Numbered from the stretch's first letter, positions 10,825 through 22,258 are shown. The stretch: DNA of 64,000 nt from Rana temporaria (GCF_905171775.1 NC_053499.1:85040669-85104668), one strand, 5' to 3'. The notes: a model not told the origin generated them from the sequence alone. A program made the numbers and translations.

Positions 10825-13707
10825 ATGGATATCCGCAAAGAAAATTTGAAATTAAAATTGGTTGAGGTAGAACCTGTTAAAGGAGCAAGACAAGAATCTG
10901 GACATGGTGAACAACAGGCAGAATCAAGCACAAGCAGTTCTGCTGGTCCAGTTCCAGCTCCAACAGAATGTAGCCATGTTGATGCTCCTGTATATGATAT
11001 TGGATTATATTTAAATTCATCAAAAAAAACTACCAGATGATTTTAAAAACAATCTGCTAATAAATACATATACCCCACCAGATAATTATGACTTCAAGAA
11101 GGATTCTACTGGACCACACTTTTTCTGTCAGGTGTGGATTAATCAATATTCACCTTGGCTTAGCTACTCTCCACAACTGAAAGGTGCGATTTGCAAGTAT
11201 TGCACAGTCTTTCCACAGCCAGTTCATCGAAGGATACAAAGGGCATTCATAACTACGCCTTTCAGAAAATATAAAGATTTCCATGAAGGTGCAAGAAACC
11301 ATGTTTCAACGTCTTGGCATAAAAATGCACAAGTGGATGCAACTCATTTTTTGGACGTCAGAAAGAAACCAGAAACAAGTATTGTTTGCCAAATAGACAG
11401 CTCTGTGAAAAGACAAGGTGAAGAAAATCAGAAAAAGTTATTTCCAATTTTGTTTACTATCTTTTTTTGTGGAACACATGACATTGCTTTACGTGGGAAA
11501 CAAAGTACAACTGGAAATGTGCAAAGTCTGTACCAATTTCGCATTGAAGCAGAAGATGTGATTCTAAAGAACCATCTTGAAAATGCACCAGTTACTGCAC
11601 GTTACACATCAGTTCGTGTTGAAAATGAATTAATTCGATTATGTGAAGAAACATTACGAGAAGATCTAGTAGCCTTAGTCAACATGTCAAATGGGTTTTC
11701 AATCATTGCTGATGAAAGTGCTGACATATCTGTAAAAGAACAGATGTCACTTGGAGTACGTTTTGTAGACACAAGCAAAACCGTAGCTGTCATCAGGGAA
11801 GAATTCCTTTTTGCAACCTTAAAAGAAATGGATGCTATCTAAATTGCAAATATGATATTGGATACATGTTCTAAATTTGGATTAAACTTAGAAAAACTCT
11901 ACGGCCAAGGATATGATGGATGCTCTACAATGGCAGGAAAAGAAGGTGGCGTTCAAGCGATATTAAAGAGAAAATACCCTAAAGCTGCTTTTGCTCACTG
12001 TGCTGCACATAAACTAAATTTGGTTGTTAATGACCTGAATGCTGTTCCTGATATACAGAATTCTATTGGCACAGTGAAAGCCATCATCAAGTTTTTCCGT
12101 GACAGTCCAAAAAGAAGATGTCTGATTCCTAATGTGCCATTACTGAGTGAAACAGGATGGACAGCCAAATACAAAAGCATTAGAATTTTTAGCTCAAACT
12201 TTGAAAATATTTTTAATCAGTTAAGCTTACTGGTCACTACAGCATTAGGGAAAACACATCAGGATGCATATCAATTGCAATATTCTTCAAGCACAGTGAG
12301 CATCCTTTTTTGCTTGACCATCATTTCAAATTACTCGTCAAGATTGGAATCAGTAAGCCAGGCTCTCCAAGCTGTTCAGCTTGATATCCTCAACGTGTGT
12401 AATCACATGCAAGACCTTCTGACTGTGTTCCGCAATCACAGAGAAAATGCAGAGGAACAATTTAAGGAAATATCTTCAAATGTTCAAACAATGGCAGAAA
12501 AATTGAACATCAAACTTTCTGTTCCCAGGCAGTGTGGCAGGCAAGTATTTCGTTCTAATTTTGGTTCCTCTTCTGTGTCATGGACATGCAATAATGTCTG
12601 GCAGCTTACCTTCTCCTCATGTGTCTATTAGAGGCTTGACCCTCTTCTGGCTGCCTTTTTATCATCTCTCCTTCCTGTATATCCCCCACCCCAGGCCATC
12701 CCAGGAAGTCTATATTAACTGTTGCACTGCAGGTCTGCTTTGCTGTTCAACCTTGTTGTTAGCTTAAGTTCCTGTCTGCAGTGTGCTACGTTTACCTTCC
12801 TGTGAACCGTTTTTGGCACGTCCCTGACTTCTCCTGTTTGCCTGTGACCCTGACCTTTTGTCTGTCCCTCGGTTACCCTTGTCTGCCTGACCTCGGCTTA
12901 CCCATCACTATCGCTTGTCCTGGTTGCTGCTTCCCCTCTATCCCTGCGGAGCGTGACCTAGGGGATCCCAGGGGTCGTGACCTGGATTCAGCTGCAGCGA
13001 AGGCCATCCTCACCACTAGAGGCTCTGGTGAACACAAAGCTGGGTCTTAGACTCCGCGCCCTGGGGAATCTTGGGCTCATGCTTCCTCTCTGATTGCAGC
13101 AGTCGGCTATAAGGTTCACTATCCTGTGGTGCATCCCTGACCCCAATGGGGTGCACTTGTCACCTGGCCACAGGTGACCTGACAGCCAGTCTTTCTATGT
13201 GCCATACATGGACTCAATCATTGCATCATTAGAAAGCCGGTTTGGCAATGAAAACAAGAAAAATTTCAGTCTGTTCTCACTCTACCCAAAACATATGGCA
13301 AAAATTACACTTGAGCAATTCAAATGCCATATTGCAGACATCACAGAAATGTATGGCATTGAAAACCTGAAAGCAGAAGCAGTGACATGGTTTGAGGTTT
13401 GGTCAACGAAGGATAAGCAGTTTGACAATGGATTTCTGGATTTGCTAAATCACACAGATTTATTTCCATCAGTCCGGCAAGCAATTTTAATTGCTCTCAA
13501 ATTACAGTGGAAAGGTATTTCAGCACAATGAGAAGGGTGAAAACCTGGCTGAGATCAACAATGGCAGATGATCGCTTATCGGGTTTGTGCATGATGAGCA
13601 TACATAGAGCAAAAATTGCTGAAAACAAACAACAGCTGATTGACACAGTAATTGATAAATTTGCACAGGACCACAGACGTTTACAGTTTATTTTTCGAGA
13701 TCACTAA
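10825..13707 (+). pseudogene. hAT transposase pseudogene, DUF4371/P52rIPK-like
   Basis: Encodes a domesticated-type or transposon hAT transposase of the family often annotated as '52 kDa repressor of the inhibitor of the protein kinase-like'. The order is: a charged N-terminus from 10825; a TTF/DUF-type zinc region (CKYCTVF, about 11191); a DUF4371 RNase-H-like core with IIADESADISVKEQ (about 11705) and GYDGCSTMAGKEGGVQ (about 11915); and a C-terminal hAT dimerisation motif TVERYFSTMRRVKTWLRSTM (13506-13567). Breaks: a one-base gain in an A-run near 11030, an in-frame TAA at 11840-11842, a 652-bp solo LTR at 12533-13184, and a frameshift near 13503. It is clearly dead. Its terminal inverted repeats were not found. 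Confidence 0.8.
12533..13184 (+). mobile_element. Solo LTR (Ty3/gypsy-like) in hAT transposase
   Basis: The segment starts TGTGGCAGGC and ends ACCTGACA, with GGCAG before it and GCCAG after it, giving a near-perfect 5-bp TSD. It has no internal coding region. Removing it brings the hAT frame back into register (VPRQ before, SFYVPYMD after). Its pyrimidine-rich body with repeated CTGACCT/TGCCTG words resembles gypsy LTRs of frogs. I infer an LTR-LTR recombination product. Confidence 0.65.
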
Positions 13708-13805
13708 CCAGTGAACAAAAAAATTGTATAAAACTCAACTACCCATTGAAAAATGTAATTGGTAAATTTGAGCATGAGTGCACATGTTTGCAGTTAAAGT
13801 TTATG

Positions 13806-13842
13806 GGCCATATTTAGGTAGGACTTACGCCGACGTATCTTC
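13806..13842 (+). mobile_element. Truncated Harbinger-type MITE end
   Basis: GGGCCATATTTAGG followed by ACTTACGCCGACGTATCT has the form of a Harbinger MITE left terminus, but no matching right terminus is found nearby. It is cut by the element starting at about 13843. Confidence 0.4.
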
Positions 13843-14234
13843 TTTAGGGATGAGCTTTGTGATTGACTCGAACGTATGTTCGACACGAACATCTACTGTT
13901 CGTACATTCGACAAATTTCTAACAAAACGGGTCGTTCGCGCCAAATTCGAGTGATGCGCGTCGGCCCATAATTCACTGCGGCGTTGCGCGCTGATGATTG
14001 GTCAAGCATGCACCATGACCCTGCATGCTTGGCCAATCACAAGGTGCAAAAAATGAAGAACAATAATTGGCCAAAGCCAGGGTGGCTTTGGCCAATTATG
14101 GCTCAGGGGGTTTAGTACACGCCCCACACTATATAAGGCTGCCTGCAAGGCGGCCTTGTGTAGTGTGTTCCGGCTTTGTTAAAGACAAGTCAGACAGACA
14201 GTCAGTTAGAGAGAGAGAGATAGATAGAGACACT
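13843..14234 (+). promoter_or_regulatory. Putative 5' end and promoter of ZBED-type hAT element
   Basis: Begins about TAGGGATGAGC, then carries palindromes (13996-14038 with GCATGC arms; 14065-14097 with AATTGGCCAAAGCCA arms) and a TATA box (ACTATATAAGG) at 14129-14138, followed by GTGTTCCGGC and a GA/GATA-rich leader. The leader resumes after the Harbinger insertions: the GATAGATA segment 28577-28628 and TGTATAGCTTAGC from 31267. I therefore read it as the promoter of the hAT whose transposase starts at 33076, displaced about 17 kb by insertions. The linkage is inference from leader continuity and from memory of related ranid repeats. Confidence 0.5.
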
Positions 14235-14724
14235 GGGCCAGATCCACGTACATCGGCGCATATATAGACCGGCGTAGCGCATCTCATTTACGTTACGCCG
14301 GCTCAACTTAGAGAGGCAAGTACCGTATCCTCATAGTATTTGCGCCCAAATTTGCGCCGGCGCGACGTAAATTCCGAGGCGTAAGCCGGCGTAATTGAAA
14401 GTGGGAAGGACGTGGGCGTGTTCCATTGAAATGAGCCGTGACCCCATGACGCTGACTATGGTCAGAGCCTCTCTGCGCATGCTCAGAACTCGGCCCGGCG
14501 CAATCAGTGAGATAGGAACAAGGCCTGGCGTACTTAGTGAGATACGCCCAGGGCATAAATACGCCCCGACATACGCCCTTCCATTGCAAAAGTACATCCA
14601 TTTGTTTCCCTCCCTGAAGCAAGGTGCTTTTGTTCCATTGTCTGTTGCTGTTTGTTGGTTTGTGTCGTGTCGGTGTGTTTTTTGGAGAGTGTTTTGGAGA
14701 GTGTTTTGGAGAGTGTTTTGTAAA

Positions 14725-15953
14725 GATGACTGAGAGGATGAGGAAGTTAAACTACTCCTTGCGGGAGAAGGAGCTCATTACCAGGGCCATTACCCGATTT
14801 GGTCATTTGCTGCATGGCCCTGAGAGTGCCAACACCACCCAGGCCAGGAGGAGGCAGATACTGCAAGACATCACAGACGATGTCAATGCGTTGGGTGGTG
14901 AGACCAGGACCCGCAGTGGGATCCAACAAAAAGATCAATGATCTCAGGCGTGTGGTCCGTGGGAAGCTGTCAAAGATTGCAGCACATGCCAGGGGCACTG
15001 GAGGGGGACCTGCATGCACTATTAGGCTGACTGTTGAGGAGCGTGCGGTGGCCCAGTGCTTCCACAGGCAGCAAGTGGAGGGGCTGCCTGGTTTTGACTC
15101 CATTGAGGAGGCCGTGAGGACAGGTAAGTGTTTTTTTTCTATCTGGTGAGTAGCATGTGTGGAGGGGAAGGGAATATGTGACAAGTGTGTGGATCCTCCA
15201 ACCTGTGTATGTTTTGTGTCATCCACAGATGTGCAGGAGGGTGCTGGGCCATCTGGCCAGTCCGCAGCCTCCACTGGACATGAGTCTGAGGAAGACCCCC
15301 AGGCAAGGCCAGAGTCCTCTGAGGAGGTTGAGGAGGAGGAGGTTGAGGAGGAGGAGGTGCTAAGTGCCAATGAGGTACTTCTCCATTTGGAGGAGGCTCC
15401 CCCTAGGGCTGGCAGCAGTCAGGCCTCCATCAGGGGTAGCCCCTCCCACACCTCCCCCAACAGGGCTCCCCCCCAGGGTTCTCCCCTACTCCCAGGTCAC
15501 AAGCCTCATCTGGAGGCAGGAAGGCGACCCGCAAGACCAGGGGGGTGGCAGAGGTTCTGCCGGAAAATCTGCGGAGGGACCAGGCCCGTCATACCTGCCA
15601 TCTGGGTCAGGTCACCCAGACTTTGGACCGGATGGAGGAGAGCCTGGCCTCCATCAAGGACTCTGTGCAGGACATGTCTTGCAACTCACTGGCAATGATT
15701 AACTGCTGTAACGACCTGCAGCCTGCCACAGCAGGCGTTGGTCAGAAGGTGCGTGCCCTGACCCAGGCTGTCCAGGCCAATACGGCAGCCCTCAATGTGG
15801 GCCTCTTGCGCATCGCCGTGGCCTTGGAGGGCAGGCCGCCAGGTGGGCAGAGACCAGGGGATGCTCCTCCTTCCCCTGATTCCCCCCCATGAGTCTTCCC
15901 TGCGGAGCCGGGGTCGTGGCCGCCCCAGGCGCGGGTCACGCCAGCGGCGTTAA
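14725..15953 (+). pseudogene. Harbinger B Myb/SANT-like partner protein, broken
   Basis: Second protein of PIF/Harbinger elements, known in this superfamily to bind DNA and help import and target the transposase. Exon 1 (14725-15123) begins MTERMRKLNYSLREKE and holds a SANT-type tri-helix domain ending in RGTGGGP. Donor GTAAGT is at 15124 and acceptor CCACAG ends at 15228. Exon 2 has an acidic region (EEVEEEEVEEEE) and a coiled-coil-like tail with VQANTAALN and an RGRGRPRRGSRQRR basic end. Breaks: a one-base gain near 14928 (QKKINDLRR resumes in the next frame), a shift near 15510-15545 and another near 15890. A 15-bp triplicate (GGAGAGTGTTTT) precedes the start. Confidence 0.75.
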
Positions 15954-16311
15954 GTTTTTGTCTTTTTCAGTGTTTTCATTTTTGTTTGTTTTTTAATGTG
16001 ATTATGATTTGTTTTATGTTTGTGAATGATGTATAATTTTGGGGGTGACATTCCTGCCAGAAAAGGGGTGTCACCCTCAGTTGTGGTGGAGAAGGGTTCC
16101 CCAGGACCAGGGAGAAGTGATCCCAGGTCCGTGTGAATGGTGTATGAATGTACAGTGACATAATTGGAGCCTTGGCGTGGCATTTCTGCTCCCAAGTCCT
16201 GCATGGTGGGCTTGTGCTAATCCAATTTGATGAGGATGTGATGTGTGTGTGCTAGGGACCACAGTGGTGTGCATGCGTGCATTCTCATTGTGCCATGATT
16301 AATGTGTGGGT
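15954..16311. other. Intergenic gap of convergent Harbinger B genes
   Basis: Non-coding stretch between the Myb-like gene end and the transposase stop. TGATTATGATTTGTTTTATG and CATTGTGCCATGATTAATG words resemble the equivalent gap in element E (53775-54110: CACCACTGTGGTCCCTAGCAC and GGATCACTTCTC-like words are shared, inverted). The conserved CACCACTGTGGTCCCTA palindromic word suggests an element-specific 3' UTR. Confidence 0.5.
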
Positions 16312-16932
16312 TTAACGTGCAAAGATGCCTACTGCGAGGCATCTCCTGACTGCTCTTCCTTCAGAAGACGGGGTAGCCTCGGTCAGGGGGGGATTGTCTG
16401 GTTCGGGGGTCAGGTCATCACGTATGTCAATCTCCAGGCCCCTTCTCACGGCGAAGTTGTGCAGCATGCAACATGCCCCGATGATATGACACACGAAGTT
16501 TGGGGAATACAACAGGGTACCCCCAGACTTATCCAGGCATCGGAAACGGGACTTCAGGAGGCCAAAGGTGCGTTCCACCACTCCACGGGTACATGCATGT
16601 GCTTCATTGTATCTTCTCTCTCCTGGGGTTTGGGGATTCCGGAATAGAGTCATGAGATGGGGTCCAAGTGCATATGCCGCATCACCTGGAAGGGAAATGA
16701 CAGGAGGATGTTAGTTGTGCATGTGCCCCTCGTGATGTCTGCATCATGGGGGGGACAGTCATGCCTGACACCCATGTCACTCACCAACCAGCCAGCTGTC
16801 ACCATACATGTTCTGTTCAAATTCCATTGGGATGGGGCTTTGATGGTATATGTAGCTGTCATGGCTTGATCCTGGGTGTTTGGCACGGACGTGCCATATG
16901 AGGCATTGGGCATCAGCTATCACCTGTACGTT
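16312..16932 (-). pseudogene. Harbinger B transposase, 3' part
   Basis: Minus-strand downstream part of a HARBI1-like DDE transposase interrupted by a Ty3 element at 16933. The exon-1 remainder (16785-16932) encodes IADAQCLIWHVRAKHPGSSHDS, including the second catalytic Asp, up to GDSWLVG. Donor GTGAGT lies just below 16785, acceptor CAG at 16688-16686, and exon 2 (16312-16685) carries FRNPQTPGERRYN, the catalytic Glu in GVVERTFGLLKSRFRCLDKSGG, and LHNFAVRRG. Each exon part reads open here; the break is the insertion. Confidence 0.85.
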
Positions 16933-17653
16933 TGTCAGAAACCAAGTACTTACCAATACCGAAATGCAGAGGGTGGCTCACCTTTACGACCAAGCGCGCC
17001 CGCCCCCTGAGGTTGAGACAGGAGACAGAAGCACGAGGCGGTACCGGTGCCAGCGGAGAAGCGGTGCTTGAAGGTGGTAGTAGCAGACGACAGTAGCTTC
17101 AGGTGGCTGCAGCCGGAAACAGGAAACAAGCGGTGACAGGTCAGGGATGCAGGCACGGATCTGGTTCGGGAAGCAGGCAAGGTAAGTCCAAGGTACAGGC
17201 CGAGGTTCAAGGGACGGAGACAGCAGCGGATCCGGGTCACAAGCCAAAGTCCAAGGGCAGGAGAAAACAACAAGTCCGGGGTCACAAGACAAAAGGTCAG
17301 GTCAGGAGAGTTCAACTGAATGGTGAGACAAGCCGAGGTCAAAGTTCCAGGTGAGAGCTGAGTCGGGAGGAATTCCAATGGGAAGGTTTCCAGGAAACAG
17401 GTTACAAGCTGAAGATAAACCAGCAACCTGTCTTCAGACAGGGGCTGGTTTAAATAGGGCGGTCATGCCTGTGATTGGTCCCGAGTGGTCACACGGCCGT
17501 GCACGCGCTCGTGCACGTGCTCGTGCACGCGCCTGGCCGCCGCGCCGTGCCCGCGCATGCGCACACGTTTGAAGTGCCCAGGCAATCGCTGGGAGATCAA
17601 TCTACCGCGCAGGCGCGCTGTACGGGGGTCCACGGGGCTGAGACCCTGACAGT
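16933..17653 (-). repeat. 3' LTR of the Ty3 chromovirus
   Basis: In element orientation it starts TGTCAGGGTCTCAG and ends GGTTTCTGACA, preceded by a polypurine run (plus-strand C-run at about 17657-17668). It is very similar to the 22917-23629 copy; differences spotted by eye include AATACC/GAGACC near the TSD side, CACGAGGC/CATGAGGG, and small length changes in the CGTGCACGCGC region (about 17500-17560). Confidence 0.9.
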
Positions 17654-17807
17654 GCCCCCCCCCCCGAGGGGCGGACTCCGGACGCCTAAACTGGTCATCA
17701 ACTCCGGATGTTCTTGGTGGAAGGCACGAATCAGCCGAGGGGCATGCAGATTCCTTGAAGGTTCCCAGGAATTGTCTTCCGGAGGGTAGCCCCTCCATTT
17801 GATCAAG
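17597..17807 (-). pseudogene. Chromodomain remnant of Ty3 integrase
   Basis: Encodes IKWRGYPPEDNSWEPSRNL, the core of a chromodomain as found at the C-terminus of chromovirus integrases, where it guides integration to histone marks. The preceding strand of the domain ends at 18216 (CRKKGRQLQ), 409 bp away, because a foldback element was inserted between them. The frame continues through the polypurine tract into the 3' LTR. Confidence 0.85.
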
Positions 17808-17822
17808 TATTGGAGCTGCCTC

Positions 17823-18200
17823 TTAGGATGAAGGAAAAAAGGTGGGACAGCCGCACTCCAAAAAAACTCCTCCTTTAATTAAAAATCACAAAATACATGC
17901 CACAGCAAAAAACAGCACAACAAAAGAAAAGCTGACGTTTCGCACTATGCCTTAGTGCTTCTTCAGCTATGAAGAAGCACTAAGGCATAGTGTGAAACGT
18001 CAGCTTTTCTTTTGTTGTGCTGTTTTTTGCTGTGGCATGTATTTTGTGATTTTTAATTAAAGGAGGAGTTTTTTTGGAGTGCGGCTGTCCCACCTTTTTT
18101 CCTTCATCCTAACCTGCATTTTGATTGCACTGCCTGCACCCTTGGCTCGGACCACAGAAATCAGATTACCTGGTTCTCTTTGAGCGGTTACCCACTCTCT
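17823..18200. mobile_element. Foldback (inverted-repeat) insertion with 15-bp TSD
   Basis: Two arms of about 140 bp form a nearly perfect palindrome centred near 17968 (AGCTATGAAGAAGC): 17824-17967 (AGGATGAAGGAAAAAAGG...) and 17970-18109 (...CCTTTTTTCCTTCATCCT). A unique tail follows to 18200. The insertion is flanked by the 15-bp direct repeat TATTGGAGCTGCCTC at 17808-17822 and 18201-18215. A long TSD suggests target-primed retrotransposition rather than a cut-and-paste element. It carries no coding capacity and splits the chromodomain. Confidence 0.7.
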
Positions 18201-18215
18201 TATTGGAGCTGCCTC

Positions 18216-19290
18216 CCCTTTTTCCTACAGCTCAGGATGGACTCGACCTCAAACTCCTCTTCTCCCTCCACCTCCATTGGTGGTGGTGGAAGATCCGCCC
18301 TTCCTTGGAAGGGATCGGGGATGATGGGTTTTAGGAGAGAGGCATGGAAGGCCGGGTGGATTCTGTAGGAGTTGGGTAGAGAAAGTACAAAGGTCACTGC
18401 ATTGATCCTTCGTTTGATCCTGAAGGGACCAATGAATCTCGGACCCAACTTCCGAGAAGGGACTGGCAGTTTTAGGTTAGCAGCAGAGAGCCAAACCTCC
18501 TCCCCAATTTCAAAAGAAGGACAATCCTTTCTTCCTTTGTCGTAGAACCTCTTATAGTCCTCCTGGGCCTGTTGCATAATTTTTCGAATTTTCAGAAAGT
18601 TGGACTGAATGGCCGTTATGTGTTCCTGGGCAGCTGGGACAGGTATCTCCGGGAGAGGATACGGAAGGAAGGCCGGGTGAAAACCGAAATTGGCCCAGAA
18701 GGGCGTTTGGTTGGTGGTAGCATGGACAGAGTTATTATATGCAAACTCAGCGGAGGGCAAAAGGGACGACCAATCATCCTGAGAGGCGGAACAAAAACAC
18801 CTAAGGTACTGCTCGAGGGTCTGGTTCGTCCTTTCCGTTTGGCCGTTACTTTGCGGATGGTAGGCCGAGGACAGGCAGGTCTTAACTTCCAAGGACTTGC
18901 AGAGCTCCCTCCAAAACTTGGAGGTGAATTGGACCCCCCTATCTGAAACGATGGTCTTGGGGACCCTGTGAAGCCTAATAATCTCCTTGAAAAAAATTTT
19001 GGGCTGTTTCGACCGCGGATGGAGTTCCTACCATAGGTAAGAAATGTGCCATTTTGGATAGGCGATCCACGACAACTAATATTGTAGTGAAGCCTTCCGA
19101 TGGAGGTAAGTCCACAATAAAATCTAAAGAGATATCGGCCCATGGGCGTTCCGGGATCGGTAGAGGCTTAAGTAGTCCCCAGGTCTTGGTCTTAGGACCC
19201 TTATTCCGTTGACATCTGGTACATGATGAAACGTAAATTTTACAGTCCTGCCTCCATTTTGGCCACCAAAAATACCGGAAAAATTAATTC
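18216..19290 (-). pseudogene. Ty3 integrase, frameshifted
   Basis: DDE integrase that would insert the cDNA copy. The HHCC zinc finger region begins at about 19330 (RRLAGHFGARKTSEL, then SSCTRCQRNKG after a frameshift near 19280). The catalytic core shows LDFIVDLP (about 19113), SDRGVQFTSKFW (about 18945; a one-base shift near 18990 precedes it) and the Glu in SNGQTERTNQTLEQY (about 18850). The C-terminal domain includes EVWLSAANLKLP and RKLGPRFIGPFRI, then FHASLLKP. The open stretch 18216-18892 ends where the foldback insertion interrupts the chromodomain. Confidence 0.85.
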
Positions 19291-19938
19291 CGAGGTCTTC
19301 CGTGCCCCAAAATGACCCGCTAGCCTACGGTCATGAAAGGTACTCAGGACCAATTGTCTGGTCTCGACTGGAACATAGATTTTATCCTGAAGCCAGAACA
19401 GACCGTCACGCTCTTCCAGTGACGATAGCTCTGGGCCGGAAGGTTGTCTGGATGCTGTTTTGATGGAATTTAACAGGTCAGGTTGGGAGATCAAAAGAAA
19501 ATTCCGGGAAGGCAGGATGGTACTTGGTTCCGCTGTGCAAGGGGTCTGAGGAAACGTCCTGGAAAGCGCGTCCGCTTTTCCATTTTTTGAACCGGGCCTG
19601 TAAGTAATATGAAAATTAAATCGTGAAAAAAAAAGAGCCCACCGAGCTTGTCTAGGTCTTAAACGCTTTGCTGAACGCAAATACTCGAGGTTCTTGTGGT
19701 CGGTAAAAATTATTATGGGGTGGATCGCTCCTTCCAGTAAATACCTCCACTCCTCGAGAGCAAACTTGATAGCGAGGAGTTCCCTGTCCCCCACTTCATA
19801 GTTCTTTTCGGGAATCGTCAGCTTCCGAGAGGCAAAAGCCACAGGGTATAGTAGGGACTTCACGCCTTGCCTTTGTGATAAAATGGCCCCTAAAGCCGTT
19901 TCAGAGGCGTCTACTTCCAGAGTGAAGGGCAACTTTGG
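19240..19938 (-). pseudogene. Ty3 RNase H and linker
   Basis: Encodes the RNase H domain of the pol polyprotein: LEVDASETALGAIL (first catalytic Asp), FASRKLTIPEKNYEVGDRELLA (catalytic Glu) and IIFTDHKNLEYL (Asp), then ADALSR, all well preserved. A frameshift near 19930-19985 separates it from the RT domain upstream, so pol is not one open frame. The end of this frame runs into the integrase zinc finger. Confidence 0.85.
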
Positions 19939-19939
19939 G

Positions 19940-21553
19940 TCTGGGTGACGTAAGACAGGTGCTGATTGCTGAAGAAAAAACCCCTTTTAATTTCTCAAAA
20001 GCTTCCTGAGCCTCTTGTGACCAATGAAAGTGACTGCCTTGACGGGTAAGCTGAGTGATAGGGGTTACGATAGCAGAAAACCCAACAATAAACCTCCGAT
20101 AGAAGTTGGCGAAGCCAACAAACCGTTGCACCGCCTTCTTGTCCACTGGGGTCGGCCAGTCCAGGATGGCCTTGATCTTTTGAGGGTCCATGGCAACCCC
20201 ACCGGTGGAGATAATGAACCCCAGAAACTGTATCGTCGTCTTTTCAAAGTCACATTTTTCGGGTTTTAAGTACAATTTATGTTCTCTGAGGATGGTAAGT
20301 ACCTTCTTGACGTGGTGCCTATGAAGCTCGAGAGAGGTTGAAAAAATAAGAATGTCGTCCAGGTATACGACCAGAAAATCGTCTAGATGTTCACGGAAAA
20401 TGTCATTAACCAAGTGTTGAAAAGTGGCCAGGGTGTTACAGAGTCCAAATGGCATAACGAGGTTTTCGAAATGCCCGAAACGTGACCTGAAGGCAGTTTT
20501 CCATTCATCCCCGGCCCTGATTCTAACGAGGTTATAGGCGCCCCTTAAGTCTAACTTGGAAAACACCTGGGCTGAGCGGAACCTCTGGAAGAGCTCTGGT
20601 ATAAGAGGTAAGGGGTACCTGTTCTTGATGGTGACCTTGTTGAGTTCTCTATAATCGATACACGGTCTCAAGGAGCCATCCTTTTTTTGAACAAAAAAGA
20701 TTCCTGCACCCGCTGGAGAAGAAGAAGGACGGATGAAGTTCTTCTGTAGGTTTTCATCGATATACGCCTTGAGGGCTTTAAGTTCAGTTTCGGACAGCGG
20801 AAAGATGCGGCCGATAGGGATCTCAGAGCAGGGTAGGAGATCGATCGGACAATCATATGGCCGATGGGGAGGAAGACAGTCGGCCTGCCGTTTATCGAAG
20901 ACATCTTTAAATTCTCGATAAACAGAGGGGACGTGAGATGGAAGTTCAGGTGAGGATGTCAGGGTCGAGCAGGTGACTATGGTGGGTACGAAGCAATGTT
21001 GAGTACAATTTGAAGATGAGAACTTAACCTCTTTCCTTAACCAATTTATGTAGGGTTGATGTGTCTGCAACCAGGGAAGTCCCAGGATGATGGGAAATAG
21101 TGGAGAGGGAATGAGGTCTAGTTGTAGGAGTTCTCGAAGGCCCGAATCAGTGGTGGCTTGAAGAGGCACAGTTTCTTGCGTGGCTAGTCCTGATTTGGGG
21201 AGAGAGCCATCGGCCAAGTGAATCTGCAGGTGTTGGTTTTTATTGCAGAGTGGAATGTGCAGTTCTTGGGCCAAGGTGGAGTCCAGGAAGCAACTGCACG
21301 CACCCGATTCAATGATGGCCGGCAGGCGGATAGTCCTTTCTGGCAACTGTAACGAAAGAAAGAGGACAAGATGAGCTTGAGGAATGTTTGAAACATGGAA
21401 ATTGCAAGCAGGTTGAATCGTGGGCTTACTTGGTCTTATAGGACAGGTGCGGAGAAAATGGCCAGAGGCTCCGCAGTACAGGCATAGGTTGTTCTGGCGT
21501 CTGCGTAGTCTCTCCAGGCTCGTAAGAGGTGTGCGGACCAATCCGAGTTGCAT
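19940..21553 (-). pseudogene. Ty3 nucleocapsid, protease and reverse transcriptase
   Basis: A long open stretch. The CCHC zinc knuckle CLYCGASGHFLRTC lies near 21485. The aspartic protease region at about 21310 reads ESGAC where DSGA would be expected, so the catalytic Asp is changed to Glu. RT follows, with RPCIDYRELNKVTIKNRYPLP, KLDLRGAYN, FGLCNTLATFQ (NT for the usual NAP) and the catalytic YLDDIL at about 20360, then CDFEKTTIQFLGFIIS. It is continuous until a frameshift near 19985. Family membership is unambiguous; activity is doubtful. Confidence 0.9.
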
Positions 21554-21756
21554 AGGTTCTGGATCGGGAAGGCCAACAGGTTGAGGGGCCGCAGGAGGAG
21601 GCGGAACTGAAGCAAGCCTAGAAGGAACCCAGGCGGGGCGTAAAGTTTGAAAGCGCTCAGTGCGCCGTTCCCGTAAGCGTCGGTCCAGCTGGGTGGCGGA
21701 CTGGATCAGGGCTTCTAGAGAAGCGGGAGTTTCGGTTCTCGCTAACTCATCTTTAA

Positions 21757-22258
21757 GGCCCCGTACTCACGACCAAACATGTCTGCTGAAACTGGTCTGT
21801 GGGCCAGTTTCAGCAAACATGTTTGGTCGTGTGTGGGCGCGAGCGGGCCGAATTCCAGCAAACATTTGCCCGCCGGGCCTTTTCCCAGCGGACAAATATT
21901 CCTGGACTTGTTTTAAAACAGTCCGCTGGAATCCTGCCCGCTCGGACATGTACGGTCGTCAGTACAGACCTACCGTACATGTCCAGGCACCCGCCGTCCC
22001 TCGCATGCGTCGAATGACTTCGACGCATGCGTGGAAGCATTTTAAAGGCAGGCCGCCCACGTCGCCGCGTCATTGTCGCGGCGACACCGCGTCATCGGCG
22101 CGGCGACACCGCGGACACGCCCCGCGTATTGTTTACGCGCGGACTTCTGTACGATGGTGTGTACAACCATCGTACAGAAGCCCTCTGGCAGACATGTACG
22201 GTGAAAACGGTCCGACGGACCGCTTTCACCGTACATGTTTGTCCGTGAGTACCCGGCC
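21757..22258. mobile_element. 502-bp palindromic MITE inside Ty3 gag
   Basis: Termini GGCCCCGTACTCACG and CCGTGAGTACCCGGCC, flanked by TAA (21754-21756 and 22259-22261), a 3-bp TSD of Harbinger type. The inside is a patchwork of inverted repeats (for example AAACATGT/ACATGTTT near 21776-21825, TACATGTCC/GGACATGTA near 21950-21985, and GCATGCGTCGAA arms at 22004-22032). Non-coding. It interrupts the gag coding sequence between 21756 and 22262. Confidence 0.75.

Noticed and set aside
14747..15370. Minus-strand 207-codon frame over the Harbinger B partner gene
   Set aside because: Antisense shadow; the plus strand has the SANT domain, splice sites and homologues in elements C and E.
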